Below are positions 26,615-35,559 of a stretch of 64,000 nucleotides of DNA, piece by piece. Location of the stretch: positions 9,610,001 through 9,674,000 of the forward strand of contig NZ_JACHMO010000001.1 of NCBI RefSeq assembly GCF_014205015.1, written 5' to 3'. The notes beneath the pieces are model-generated. The model ran no database searches. It was not told the DNA's origin and was given only the letters and a program-made list of their open reading frames with translations. A program made the translations under genes and the position numbers. Within the stretch, counting starts at the first letter, position 1. Every line of letters starts with the position of its first letter. The DNA comes from Saccharothrix ecbatanensis. GTDB lineage: Bacteria > Actinomycetota > Actinomycetes > Mycobacteriales > Pseudonocardiaceae.

Positions 26615-28108
26615 CAATGCCGCTTAGTTAGTGGCCTTGGTGTGCGGGTTGAGGCGAGTGGATTGGTTGGCAGTACTGTTGATCAGTGCCGTCTGCTCGC
26701 CGTTTCACCGATGGGATCAGCATCGGTGTGCTGGCCCGTGTGTTCGACCGGGATCTGGTGGACGAGGTGCTCGCGGAAACGGGGCGTCGGGAGAGGCGGT
26801 CGCGTCTGCTGCCCGCGCGGGTGGTCGTCTACTACGTGCTGGCGCTGTGCCTGTTCTTCGATGACGGTTACGAAGAGGTGATGCGCAAGCTGGTCGACGG
26901 TCTGCGGTTTCTGGGCACGTGGCGGCAGGGGTGGACGGTGCCCACGACGGGGGCGATCTCCCAGGCGCGGGGGCGGTTGGGCGAGGCGCCGCTGCGGGTG
27001 CTGTTCGACCGGGTGGCGGTGCCGATGGCCCATGCCGGAACGCGGGGGGCGTGGTTTCACGGGTGGCGGGTGATGGCGGTCGACGGTGTCGTGCTGGACT
27101 TGCCCGACACGGCGGCCAACGTAGCCGAGTTCGGCAAGAAGCCGCACAAGGGCGGGCAGAGCCCGTTTCCGCAGGTGCGGATCATGGGGCTGGGCGAGTG
27201 CGGCACGCATGCGATCGTGGCGGCGGAGTTGGATTCCTGGCGGGTGCAGGAACGCGGCTTGTGCGAGCGGTTGGTGGCGGCGTTCGAGCCGGACATGCTG
27301 GTGCTGGCCGATCGCGGTGTGTTCTCCTACGACTTGTGGCAGCGGGCGCGCCGGAGCGGGGCGCAATTGGTGTGGCGGGTCCGTGACGATGTGGACCTGC
27401 CGGTGTTGGGGTGGCTTCCCGACGGGTCCTACCGCAGTGAGCTGCTGCCCTCGAAGGTCAAGGCGGACCTGAAGCGGGGCAAGCGGTCGCGGGCGCCGGA
27501 GGGGTCGCGGTTGCCGGTGCGGGTGGTGGAGTACTCGGTGACCGACCGCGGCGGGCAGCCCGAGATGATCCGCCTGGTGGTGTCGATCATGGATCACGAG
27601 GTGGCGCCGGCGGTGGAGTTGGCGGTGCTGTATCGGCAGCGGTGGGAGTTCGAGCTGACCCTGGACGAGATCGAGACCCATCAGATGCCGCATGGCAGGG
27701 TGCTGCGGTCGAAGTCCCCGGAGTTGGTCCGGCAGGAGATCTGGGCGTTGCTGCTGACCCACTACGCGGTGCGGGCGTTGATGTTGGAGGCCGCCGAGGG
27801 CCTCGGTCCGGACGACGGGCTCGACGTCGACGGGTTGTCCTTCGTCCGAAGTCTCAACGCTGTGCGCCGCCAGGTCACCAACCAGGCGGGTTTTTCCCCC
27901 TCACCGCCTGAAGAACGCGATCATCGAGACGCTTGAGGAGATCCGACACCGACGCGCCCGGGGCCGCCGCCACCGCTCCTACCCACGCGTGGTCAAACGC
28001 AGCAACGTCGGCAGCAAGCTGATCAAACGCGCGCACCACACAGGCACCCGCTACGACCGGCCACCTGGCATCCACCTCTTCGGCAAGATCACTAACTAAG
28101 CGGCATTG
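26615..28108 (+). mobile_element. Complete IS4-family insertion sequence (1494 bp)
   Basis: Perfect 19-bp terminal inverted repeats bound it: CAATGCCGCTTAGTTAGTG at 26615-26633 and its complement at 28090-28108. It is flanked by a 10-bp direct target duplication GTGTCCATCT (26605-26614 and 28109-28118), a size usual for IS4-type elements. It carries one transposase gene reading left to right. The target duplication contains the first codon of the apparently free-standing downstream gene fragment, which is therefore an artefact of the insertion. Confidence 0.95.
26686..28099 (+). pseudogene. IS4-family transposase with a frameshift in a T5C5 run
   Basis: From GTG 26686 the frame encodes a DDE transposase: first Asp in VMAVDGVVLDLPD, second in VLADRGVFSYDLW, and the YRQRWEFELTLDE Y-R-E signature, here with Glu where the family has Lys at the end. 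It stops at 27936. The expected ending (LKNAIIETLEEIRHRRARG to FGKITN, TAA at 28099) is intact but in another frame, entered at TTTTTCCCCC (27891-27900). One C fewer would restore a single frame of about 470 codons. Either the element is inactive, or ribosomes shift on the proline codons, or the run was miscounted in sequencing. Confidence 0.85.
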
Positions 28109-28515
28109 GTGTCCATCTGGAGCAACGGTGGCCAGCGGCCGAGGCCGTCTGCTACGGGTAGGCCGCATCCGCGACAAGCTGCTCCCGCATTGATCTCGGC
28201 GCGAGACAGGTACATTCCGTTCGCCTCCCACTCACGCCGCCTTGCCTCCCGTCGGATCTCGTCTTGCTCGGCCTCCAACGCGGCCTTGCGACGGCGGCTC
28301 AGCGCGCGCCGCGCCTTCTCTTCCTCGGTCAGCTTCGCCATTGCACCCTCTCCGGTCTGCAGCGTCCGGGAACCGTGCTCTCGGTATCGGCCCACGCCCC
28401 GGCGAGCTGAACCTTTCTCGGCAACCAGTACCCGTAGAACGGACTCACCCGTCGGCATGTGGCTCTTGAGAGCGCCTGTCGTAGCGGCTGGACTTCGACA
28501 TCGAGTCGTGACTCA

Positions 28516-29361
28516 ATGTCGGCCATGCAGATCGGCGAGCACCGGGTGTTCCGCGACCGGCCGAAGGCTTTGGGCGAGCCGGTTCACCGCGTAGAAGTGG
28601 TCAGGCTCGACGGACCACGGCGTCAGGGCGACGTTCACGTGCGCTTCCTGGCGGGCGAGGAAGCCGGGCTCCAGGAGTGGGTGGCGCGCGGACAACTGGT
28701 CGCTCCTTGGGAGGACGTGGAGTCGTTCCTGCATGACGACCGGCGTCGCCTCGCGGTGGTCGAGGAGTCCGTCGACGTGCGAGGTACGCCCGAGTTCGAC
28801 GCGGCGCGCTTCGTGTTCGAATTCGTGCGTCCCAAGAACGTGCTCCGTCTGCACACGACGAAGGCGGACGCCGGCGTGGCGGAGATCTTCGATCTCACAA
28901 AGATCGCGACGTTGGTCGGTATCGGACCCGATGAGCTGACCGCCCAGCCGCGCTGCTTCGTCGATCGCAACGGTGTCCTTGTCTGTCCGTGGTCGGCGAC
29001 CCGAACCCTGGCACGCCGGGTAGCCGACAAGCTCGGCGAGGAAGTCCTGGGCAAGGCTCTCGACCAGGAGCGGCGTCTGCGGGACCACTACGAAGGCGAG
29101 CCGTCGTGGCGACGTGACGACAAGGAGTTGCGGCAGTTCGAACGTGTGGCGAGCGTGCTGCGCGAGTGGTGCACCGGCGAGGCCGTCGAGCGTTTCGACG
29201 AACTGCGGGCCCTGCGGGCGGAGGTGGTCCGACTGGGTGGACTTGTTCAACGAGCCGTGGCCGAACTGCGCCAGCGGAAGGCGCACGCTATCGCTGCCAC
29301 CATCGAGCGCGACCTCGGAGTCCTGGATGCCACGCCTGCTGCCGGGACCAGTCGGCGTTGA
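28516..29361 (+). CDS. Conserved-looking protein of unknown function
   Basis: The 281-residue frame (ATG 28516; ATG 28525 also possible) is an alpha/beta protein with a segment PRCFVDRNGVLVCPWSATRT and a C-terminal helical region (ALRAEVVRLGGLVQRAVAEL). I recognise no family, membrane helix or catalytic motif. It is divergent from the interrupted zinc-ribbon gene, and its end overlaps the convergent gene at 29288 by 74 bp. This tail-to-tail arrangement recurs in this region. Confidence 0.6.
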   Translation: MSAMQIGEHRVFRDRPKALGEPVHRVEVVRLDGPRRQGDVHVRFLAGEEAGLQEWVARGQLVAPWEDVESFLHDDRRRLAVVEESVDVRGTPEFDAARFVFEFVRPKNVLRLHTTKADAGVAEIFDLTKIATLVGIGPDELTAQPRCFVDRNGVLVCPWSATRTLARRVADKLGEEVLGKALDQERRLRDHYEGEPSWRRDDKELRQFERVASVLREWCTGEAVERFDELRALRAEVVRLGGLVQRAVAELRQRKAHAIAATIERDLGVLDATPAAGTSRR

Positions 29362-30796
29362 CCTGCGGCGTCGGTGCGGTGTGCGGCGCGCGGTACTCCT
29401 TCTCTGGGCGGTGCGGGCTCCATTCGCCCAGGTACGGCCGGAGTTCGTCCGGTGTGGGAGGACGGTCGAACCCGTTCGCGGTGAGTGCCTTGGGGTCGTG
29501 CACCGGATCGATGCTGTCAGCCATGGACCGTCCCCAGTCGATCCACGACGTCAGGGCGTCACGACTATCGGGTGAGGCCTCGGTGAGTTCCGAGAGCGCG
29601 TCGCAGAAGGCGCGGACCTGGTCGGCGGTCAGCCAGGAGTCCAAGGCACGACTGAAGATTTCCGCGCGGCGCTCCTCTGTCGCGCGGACGCGGGCCTGAG
29701 CCATCGCCTGTTCCCATTGCGCGAGCTTTTCCGCTGCCTCACCTCTCAGCTGGGCTTCGAACTCCTCCAGTGCCCGCCTGTGTTCGCGGTCGCTCTCCTC
29801 CTCGGCAGCCACACGGTGCTCGATCTCGTCGATGACCTGGTCGAGCATGTTCTCAAGACGGGCCCGACCTTTATCGCCCCACGTGCTACGGCGTGCGTGG
29901 CGAGATTCCACGAGCTCCAGTCGGAGGCGACCGGACGGAACCGACTCGTGTACCAGGGGCTGGCGTTGCCACGAGTAGCGCTTACTGCCGACAGTCCCTT
30001 GATCGGATGTGCGCGCGACCTCCTCGTACTCCTCTTTGAGCGTCACAGTGAACTTTCGTTCGCCCGCTTGGATGAAGAGTCCCTTGTTCTTGCGCTTCTT
30101 GGACATCGCCAGCGTGTAGCCCCGCCGCCCCGCACTCCGTGACAATTCCTCGACAAGTCCGAGGGCGCGAGGCATCGACGACTCGGAGACCTCCATCACG
30201 TCTGGATTGGCTCGCAGCATCCTGGTCAGTTCAGGCGTCGCCGCCACCTGATCGCGAACGCCGAGCCTGATCCGGTTCCACTCGGTCTCGTCAGGGTTCG
30301 CGGCGTCCACGAGTTGGATGATCAGATCGCCGCCGTTGCGACCGGTGTGCCGGAGAAGGAATCCCTCCGGCACGAGCCCGCGCTGCGTCGCCGCGTGGAT
30401 GGCACGACGGTAGGCCGCGCGCGACGTCTCGTCCGGATTCTCGATCCGAAGAGTCCCGGCGTCCGTCAGTAGCTGAACGAGCCTCGTGGCATCGGGGAGG
30501 TCGGATGTGCCAGACGTGACGGTCGTGTTCTCCACCTGAGGATCGGGATGACGCCCGTGTCGCAGGTAGAAGTCTCCCGCATCGGTGATCCGTGCTGTCC
30601 AAGCCCCGTTCTCCCGAGGGGTCGTGACCAGCCCTCGTGCGCGAAGCGCGTAGACGGTCGCGGCAAAGTCGGGCGTGTGGGAGCCGACTTGCCCGTCACC
30701 CGCTGAGACTTGGCGGAGAACGGACACCTGACGGTCATTCAGTTTCGCGCGCCGCTGCACACGGCCAGCACACACCGTCGCGGGCGTAACAGGCAA
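29288..30796 (-). CDS. Unknown actinobacterial protein with winged-helix-like N-terminus
   Basis: The 502-residue frame begins with a helix-turn-helix-like segment (LNDRQVSVLRQVSAGD, then VYALRARGLVTTPRENGAW, TDAGDFYLRHGRHP) that looks like a winged helix. The middle is mixed alpha/beta (SKKRKNKGLFIQAGERKFTV) and a long charged helix follows (about 310-385). Similar proteins occur in many Streptomyces-type genomes as uncharacterised genes. The start may be TTG 30796 or a GTG 18-33 bp further in. It is separated by 224 bp from the divergent NLR2 gene. Confidence 0.6.
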   Translation of the reverse strand: MPVTPATVCAGRVQRRAKLNDRQVSVLRQVSAGDGQVGSHTPDFAATVYALRARGLVTTPRENGAWTARITDAGDFYLRHGRHPDPQVENTTVTSGTSDLPDATRLVQLLTDAGTLRIENPDETSRAAYRRAIHAATQRGLVPEGFLLRHTGRNGGDLIIQLVDAANPDETEWNRIRLGVRDQVAATPELTRMLRANPDVMEVSESSMPRALGLVEELSRSAGRRGYTLAMSKKRKNKGLFIQAGERKFTVTLKEEYEEVARTSDQGTVGSKRYSWQRQPLVHESVPSGRLRLELVESRHARRSTWGDKGRARLENMLDQVIDEIEHRVAAEEESDREHRRALEEFEAQLRGEAAEKLAQWEQAMAQARVRATEERRAEIFSRALDSWLTADQVRAFCDALSELTEASPDSRDALTSWIDWGRSMADSIDPVHDPKALTANGFDRPPTPDELRPYLGEWSPHRPEKEYRAPHTAPTPQVNADWSRQQAWHPGLRGRARWWQR

Positions 30797-31020
30797 GCCG
30801 ACTCACCGCGGGCTTCTCGCGTTGTCGTCCGACCGATGTCGCCCATGCGGCGGTGATAGCGAGGCCGGGTTCGGCCAGTACTCGACGGTGCTTGCCGAGA
30901 GGGCGCCGCAGGATGGCGGATGCCGTGTAGGGCCAACGGGTGAAGGTTCGGCTGTGGTGCGTGGATCGTCGTTGCTGAGACGTCGCATGGCGTAACGTTG
31001 TTGTTTGATCACGACGGCGG

Positions 31021-33138
31021 ATGTGCGGGGCGTGGATGGAGCAGCCGGATTCGAGTCGGCCTCGGAAGGTGACCGATGTCGGCAACTCGGTGGTGGACGT
31101 CAGTGGGCCCGTGGTTCAGGCGGGCTCCGTCGGCGGCAATGTCGTGATCAACCACCATCCGGCGTCGCCCGTCGAGGTTCCGGACCAGCTGCCGCCTCCG
31201 ACCGCGGGATTCGTGAACCGGGTTCGTGAGTTCGAGGCGTTGGACGGTGTGCTCGCCGCAGCGGGTGCGCGTCCGTCCGGGTGTGCGGTGGTCACCGGCT
31301 TGGCCGGCGTGGGGAAGAGCGCGTTGGTCCACACGTGGGCGGCGGGTCGGAGCGAGCGGTTCCCCGACGGCCGGATGTACATCGACTTCACGGCGCTGCG
31401 GACGCCAGGCGGAACGGCCGTGGGCGACGCCCTGGCCGAGTGCTTGCGGGCGTTGGGGGTCCACGAGGAGCACATCCCGCCGACGCTGGCGGGACGGACG
31501 GCGCTGTTCCGGACGAAGATGGCGACCGGCCGGCGCCTGGTGGTGCTCGACGACGTCACGGAACCTGCTCACGTGCAGCCGTTCCTGACCCGATCGACCG
31601 GATCCGTGGTCGTGGCGACGAGCAACGAGCGGCTGGTCGAGTTGGCGTTGGACGGCGCGACCGCCGTGCCGCTGGCCCCGCTCGGACTCGAGGACGCCGT
31701 CCGCGTGTTGGCCGCGTTGTGCCCGGACGGCCGGCTCGACGCGGATCAGACGAGTGCGGAAGCACTGGTACGGCTGTGCGGAGGATTACCGGTGGCCTTG
31801 AGGGTCGCCGCGGGCAGGCTGCTCGGCAGGCCGCACCTCACGCCTGCCGCCTTGGTCGACCAGCTCTCCGACGAGGCAGGACGGCTCGAAGGGCTGGCTT
31901 TGGGAGGGGAGCGTGTCGTGTCCGCCGTGTTCGACAACTCCTACCGCAGCCTCCACCCGGCCGCCGCCGCCCTCTACCGGCGACTCGGCCTGCTGCCCCT
32001 GCTGGAGATCCCCCGCCACGTGATCGACGTTGTCGCCGTCCGCGCCGACGACGCGGTGGAAGCGCTCGTGCGGGCGCATCTGCTCGACGAGATCGGGCCA
32101 GACCGGTACGCCTTCCACGGACTCGTCGCACTGCACGCACGTGGTCGTGCGGCGGAAGAGGAGACGGCGGGGGACGCGGACCGGCTGCTGGCGACGGTTC
32201 TCGGTCACTACCTGGAGCGCCTGTGCCATGCGGATCGCACGGTGATGGAGGATCGGCTGCGGATCGCCGCCGTGGCACCGTCGACGCCCACGCCGTTCGG
32301 TGATAAACGCCAGGCGCTGGAGTGGCTGGTGACCGAACGCGCGAACCTGCTGGGGCTGGTGCGGTCGGCCGAGCTGCGCGGGTACGACGAGGTGGCGTGG
32401 CAGATGGCCGAGGCGCTCACCGCCCTGTACCTGAACCGCCGCTACGTCGCGGATTGGATCGAATCGGCGGACATCGGCGCGCGCGCCGCACGGCGGGTCG
32501 GTGATCCGGCCGCCGAGGCACGGCTGCGCAGCGTGGTCTCGCGCGCCTACACCGATCTCGGGCGGCTGGACCGGGCGGAGGAGGAGTTGGCCCTCGCGCG
32601 GGAACTCGCCGCCCGGAGCGACAACCCCGTGCTGGTGGCGTCGGTGTGGGAGTTCACCGGCCGGTACCTGGACCACGTGGACCCGCACGAGGCGATCGCG
32701 GCGTACCGGAACGCTTTGGCGGTGAACTCCGACATCGGTGAACGTCGGGGCGCCGCGTTGGCCACCTACTTCATGGGCTGCTCGCTGCACGCGACCGGTG
32801 AGGACGACGAGGCGTTGGCGGCCCTGTCCCATGCCCACGCCGAGTTCGAGGCGGTGGACGACCCCAGGATGGCGGCCCGTGCGCTGATCGGCTTGGGCGC
32901 GTTGCGTCGGGACGTCGGGGACTTCGCCGCTGCCCGGGAGGACCTGGAAACCTCCGTTGCGCTGTTCCAGCAGTCGGGCGCCGAGCACTACGAGTCCCAG
33001 GCGCTGGTCGTGCTCGCCGACGTGCTCGAAGCGCAAGGGCAAGACAACCTGGCGCGGGAGCACTTGGCGCGTGCGTTGACGATCCGGGAAGCTGCCGGCG
33101 CCGACGTGTCGGACCTGCGGGCCCGCCTGGGCGAGTGA
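31021..33138 (+). CDS. NLR-like NB-ARC/TPR protein with RHIM-like N-terminal motif (NLR2)
   Basis: The 705-residue protein has three parts. Residues 22-43 contain GPVVQAGSVGGNV within a Gly/Val/Asn pattern like the RHIM-related amyloid motifs described for actinobacterial NLR-like proteins (BASS3-type). The NB-ARC domain is complete: Walker A GLAGVGKS (93-100), Walker B LVVLDDV and GLPVALRVAAGRL. From about 440 there are TPR-type repeats (RSVVSRAYTDLGRLDRAEEEL, ARALIGLGALRRDVGDF). It should be an ATP-regulated sensor or switch that could seed an effector through the amyloid motif; no effector with the same motif was found in the window. ATG 31036 is an alternative start. Its TGA abuts the stop of the GT-B gene at 33139. 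Confidence 0.85.
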   Translation: MCGAWMEQPDSSRPRKVTDVGNSVVDVSGPVVQAGSVGGNVVINHHPASPVEVPDQLPPPTAGFVNRVREFEALDGVLAAAGARPSGCAVVTGLAGVGKSALVHTWAAGRSERFPDGRMYIDFTALRTPGGTAVGDALAECLRALGVHEEHIPPTLAGRTALFRTKMATGRRLVVLDDVTEPAHVQPFLTRSTGSVVVATSNERLVELALDGATAVPLAPLGLEDAVRVLAALCPDGRLDADQTSAEALVRLCGGLPVALRVAAGRLLGRPHLTPAALVDQLSDEAGRLEGLALGGERVVSAVFDNSYRSLHPAAAALYRRLGLLPLLEIPRHVIDVVAVRADDAVEALVRAHLLDEIGPDRYAFHGLVALHARGRAAEEETAGDADRLLATVLGHYLERLCHADRTVMEDRLRIAAVAPSTPTPFGDKRQALEWLVTERANLLGLVRSAELRGYDEVAWQMAEALTALYLNRRYVADWIESADIGARAARRVGDPAAEARLRSVVSRAYTDLGRLDRAEEELALARELAARSDNPVLVASVWEFTGRYLDHVDPHEAIAAYRNALAVNSDIGERRGAALATYFMGCSLHATGEDDEALAALSHAHAEFEAVDDPRMAARALIGLGALRRDVGDFAAAREDLETSVALFQQSGAEHYESQALVVLADVLEAQGQDNLAREHLARALTIREAAGADVSDLRARLGE

Positions 33139-34779
33139 TCAGACCGCTGACACGGTGACGCGACCCGTGCGTCCGCCCGCGCGCAGCTCGAACGAACCCG
33201 GGAGTTCGCGGTCGTGGACCAAGAGCGTGTAGAGCGCCGAGGTCAGCAGCCCGGTGTCCCGGAGCTGTGGGGGAGCGGTCAACGCGACGCCCCGACCGTC
33301 CCGCAGACGGACCTGGCACCCGGTCGACGTGGCGTGGCCGGCCATCCGGCACCCCGGGAACGCGTCGAGGGTCTCTCCGAGCCATCTCGCCGCCTCGTCC
33401 GACCGTCCTGCCGCACGGACGATCGTCGCCGCGTCGGCGAACCGCCGGACGTCCCGTTCCCTGTCGTCCACGCTGACGTGCCGCACCTCGACCGGCGTGA
33501 CGTGCGGCACCGTGACAAACGGATACCGCCGCAAGGTGACCGCGCCACCGCTGACGGAACCCACGACGTGGAGGCTGTGCAGGTCCGGCAACGCCTGTGC
33601 GGGGTCCTCCGCGATCGCCGACTCCTGCGCCCAGGCCGGCTCGGGCAGGCCCAACGCGTCGTAGCACCAGGTGCGCAGCAATCGCAGCGCCTGTCCCGGC
33701 GCCGCGAACACCGTGTCGGCGGGCACAAGGGCGGCATGCCGGTCACCGATCGCCTGCTCGACCTGTGCACGCAGGTCCCGGTGGCGGTCCAGGCGGATCG
33801 CCTTACGGCCGAGGTCGGCCATCACCGTGTGCGGGACTACCTCGTCGCCGAACGCCGCGAGCCGCAGCGGGACACCCGTGGTCGCGGCATACATGCTCAA
33901 CGAGCCGTGGTCGCCGATCACGAGGTCGGACGCGACCATCGTGGCGTGCCAGCCCATGGCCGGGTCGACAAGCAGCAGACCGCCGCGCAACGCGTTGTCG
34001 ATCACGCGCCGCAGCTCCCAGCCGCCCTCCCAGGTCCAGACGTTGGGATGGGCGACGAGCGCTACCCGGTACTCGTCCACCGGCAACTCGCGCACGAGCG
34101 CCGTGAGCAGACCGGGATCGGTACCCAACAACGACTCGCCACCCCACGTGGAGGAGACCAGGACCAAGCGCCGGCGGTCGTCCACCCCGAGCGCCGAACG
34201 GTAACGAGCCCGCTGCGGAACACTCGTGGTGAGCAGGTCGAAGCTCGTGTCGCCACCCAGAACCGTCCGCCCCACCGTCGCCGGATCCAACTCGGCCAAC
34301 TGGCGTTGCTGGGACGGATGGGTGACCAACATCCGGACCTGGTCACCGCGCAGCACGGCGGGATCCACGAGGCCCGACACCCTGGTGCCCGTGGTGTCCA
34401 CATCGGGTACGTACTTGTGGAACCCGACACCGTGCGGGATCACCAGCATCGGCACCGGTTTCCGCGTCCGCAGGTCGAGCTTCTCAGTGGCCGCGATCAC
34501 CAGTCTGCAGTCGAGGTCGGCGACCCGATCCCACGGCACGATCGGAGCGGGCAGACCGCGGATCAACGCCGAGACACCATCCGAGTTGCGCGACCGCTCG
34601 TCCACCGCGAAAGCCACCCGCACCCGGTCATCGCCGGCGAACACCGGAAGCGCTTCGAGCAGCCGTATCGCCGAGGTGAGCGTCCTGACTACCGCGAGCA
34701 CCGTCGGCTTCGACCGGAACGTGCCCCATCGCGCGGATTCCGACGGCTCCATGGCTGGATCAAAGCCCATGGACCCCAC
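33139..34779 (-). CDS. GT-B-like protein of unknown function, paralog 2
   Basis: The 546-residue protein is a paralog of the product of 23742-25451. Both share an N-terminal Rossmann-like strand (TVLAVVRTLTSAIRLLEALP), PHGVGFHK, VSSTWGGESLLGTDPG, HPNVW and ASDLVIGDHGSLSMYAATTG, the last like the nucleotide-binding half of GT-B transferases. Here the position of the heptapeptide insert is occupied by unique sequence (YVPDVDTTG). Possible starts are GTG 34779, ATG 34770 and ATG 34752. The first lies only 18 bp from a 15.5-copy 8-bp repeat, so the repeat occupies the leader or promoter region. An in-frame TGA between the repeat and GTG 34779 rules out read-through from the repeat. It is convergent with NLR2 with no gap. 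Confidence 0.75.
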   Translation of the reverse strand: MGSMGFDPAMEPSESARWGTFRSKPTVLAVVRTLTSAIRLLEALPVFAGDDRVRVAFAVDERSRNSDGVSALIRGLPAPIVPWDRVADLDCRLVIAATEKLDLRTRKPVPMLVIPHGVGFHKYVPDVDTTGTRVSGLVDPAVLRGDQVRMLVTHPSQQRQLAELDPATVGRTVLGGDTSFDLLTTSVPQRARYRSALGVDDRRRLVLVSSTWGGESLLGTDPGLLTALVRELPVDEYRVALVAHPNVWTWEGGWELRRVIDNALRGGLLLVDPAMGWHATMVASDLVIGDHGSLSMYAATTGVPLRLAAFGDEVVPHTVMADLGRKAIRLDRHRDLRAQVEQAIGDRHAALVPADTVFAAPGQALRLLRTWCYDALGLPEPAWAQESAIAEDPAQALPDLHSLHVVGSVSGGAVTLRRYPFVTVPHVTPVEVRHVSVDDRERDVRRFADAATIVRAAGRSDEAARWLGETLDAFPGCRMAGHATSTGCQVRLRDGRGVALTAPPQLRDTGLLTSALYTLLVHDRELPGSFELRAGGRTGRVTVSAV

Positions 34780-34797
34780 CAGCCCGACGCGTCAGCC

Positions 34798-34921
34798 GGC
34801 TTCCCGGCTTCCCGGCTTCCCGGCTTCCCGGCTTCCCGGCTTCCCGGCTTCCCGGCTTCCCGGCTTCCCGGCTTCCCGGCTTCCCGGCTTCCCGGCTTCC
34901 CGGCTTCCCGGCTTCCCGGCT
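34798..34921. repeat. Octanucleotide repeat, 15.5 copies, upstream of GT-B paralog 2
   Basis: Fifteen perfect GGCTTCCC units run from 34798 to 34917, followed by GGCT. The unit is the 7-mer of paralog 1 plus one C. Changes in copy number would alter the distance between any upstream promoter and the start codon and the structure of the leader, rather than the reading frame. Confidence 0.95.
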
Positions 34922-35183
34922 GAGGGTTAATCCTAGGGCGCGCTTGGCCTCAGCACGTCCACCGACGCCGCGTGGCGCACGTGTGTCACCAGATCGTGGA
35001 CGGCACCTTGGGATGAGTTCGACAGCGCGGTGATCACACATGGCGCTGACGCCTCGAGAGCCCCGGTGATCCGCGCACGCCGTAGATCATAGCTGGACCG
35101 GCGCCCGCCACCTGCCAACATTTGACCAGCCCGATCGCCGTGCCTAGCTGGTTCGCGGCGGTGCCTGCGTCGAGTTCCCCTCA
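34922..35183. other. Stretch without a supported gene
   Basis: No convincing coding sequence was seen. It presumably holds the promoter of the minus-strand GT-B paralog 2, on the far side of the 8-bp repeat. Confidence 0.5.
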
Positions 35184-35519
35184 GTGAACGTCGGATCCGG
35201 CCGGCTGGTCGGCCACCACGGCCTGCACAACCTGATCTGGGTGTGGAACTCGATCTCGCCGGACTGGTACCCCGGTGACGACATGGTCGACGTGGTGAGC
35301 GCGGACGTCGGAGACCATAGCGCGCTCGTCGGCCAGTACGACCGGTTCGTGCAGTTGGGCGGCGACAGGAAGTTGGTCGCGCTGGGCGAGGTCGGCTCCA
35401 TCTCCGACCCCGACCTGGTCCGCGCCTACGAGGCCCGCTGGTCCTGGATGAACCCGCCGGACCAGGTGACGAGCCAGGACCAGCGGAACTCGTGGACGCG
35501 GAAGTTCCCTTTCCCCGGC
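35184..35519 (+). pseudogene. GH26 beta-mannanase C-terminal fragment
   Basis: The frame contains HNLIWVWNSISPDWYPGDDM and VDVVSADVG, followed by LVALGEVGSISDPDL and a tryptophan-rich end. This is the pattern of the second half of family 26 glycoside hydrolases, with the nucleophile Glu expected in the ALGEVG segment. The N-terminal half and any signal peptide are missing. It is a relic of a plant-polysaccharide gene. Confidence 0.6.
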
Positions 35520-35559
35520 AACCAGAAGATCGCCCGGGGCCTGGTCGGCAAATGGAACC

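Larger units (their letters stand above)
26073..28341 (-). pseudogene. Zinc-ribbon/coiled-coil gene interrupted by an IS4 element
   Basis: Two fragments of one minus-strand gene flank the insertion. The 5' part starts at ATG 28341 after GGAGAGG and reads MAKLTEEEKARRALS, then a CRGCG knuckle, before running into the IS. The 3' part (26073-26604) continues with HCGYCCPPPP, TCDH and NCPEC, then a C-terminal coiled coil. Removing 26615-28108 and one 10-bp target copy restores a single frame of 765 bp (254 residues) across PLLQMDTGQRE. The intact protein would have Cys-rich zinc knuckles between two charged helices; its function is unknown. Interruption is recent, since both halves are otherwise intact. 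Confidence 0.88.

Noticed and set aside
34760..35041. Minus-strand frame with five or more copies of an octapeptide (Ser-Arg-Glu-Ala-Gly-Lys-Pro-Gly)
   Set aside because: It is simply the translation of the 8-bp DNA repeat, with no ribosome binding site or conserved flanks, and its frame does not join that of GT-B paralog 2.
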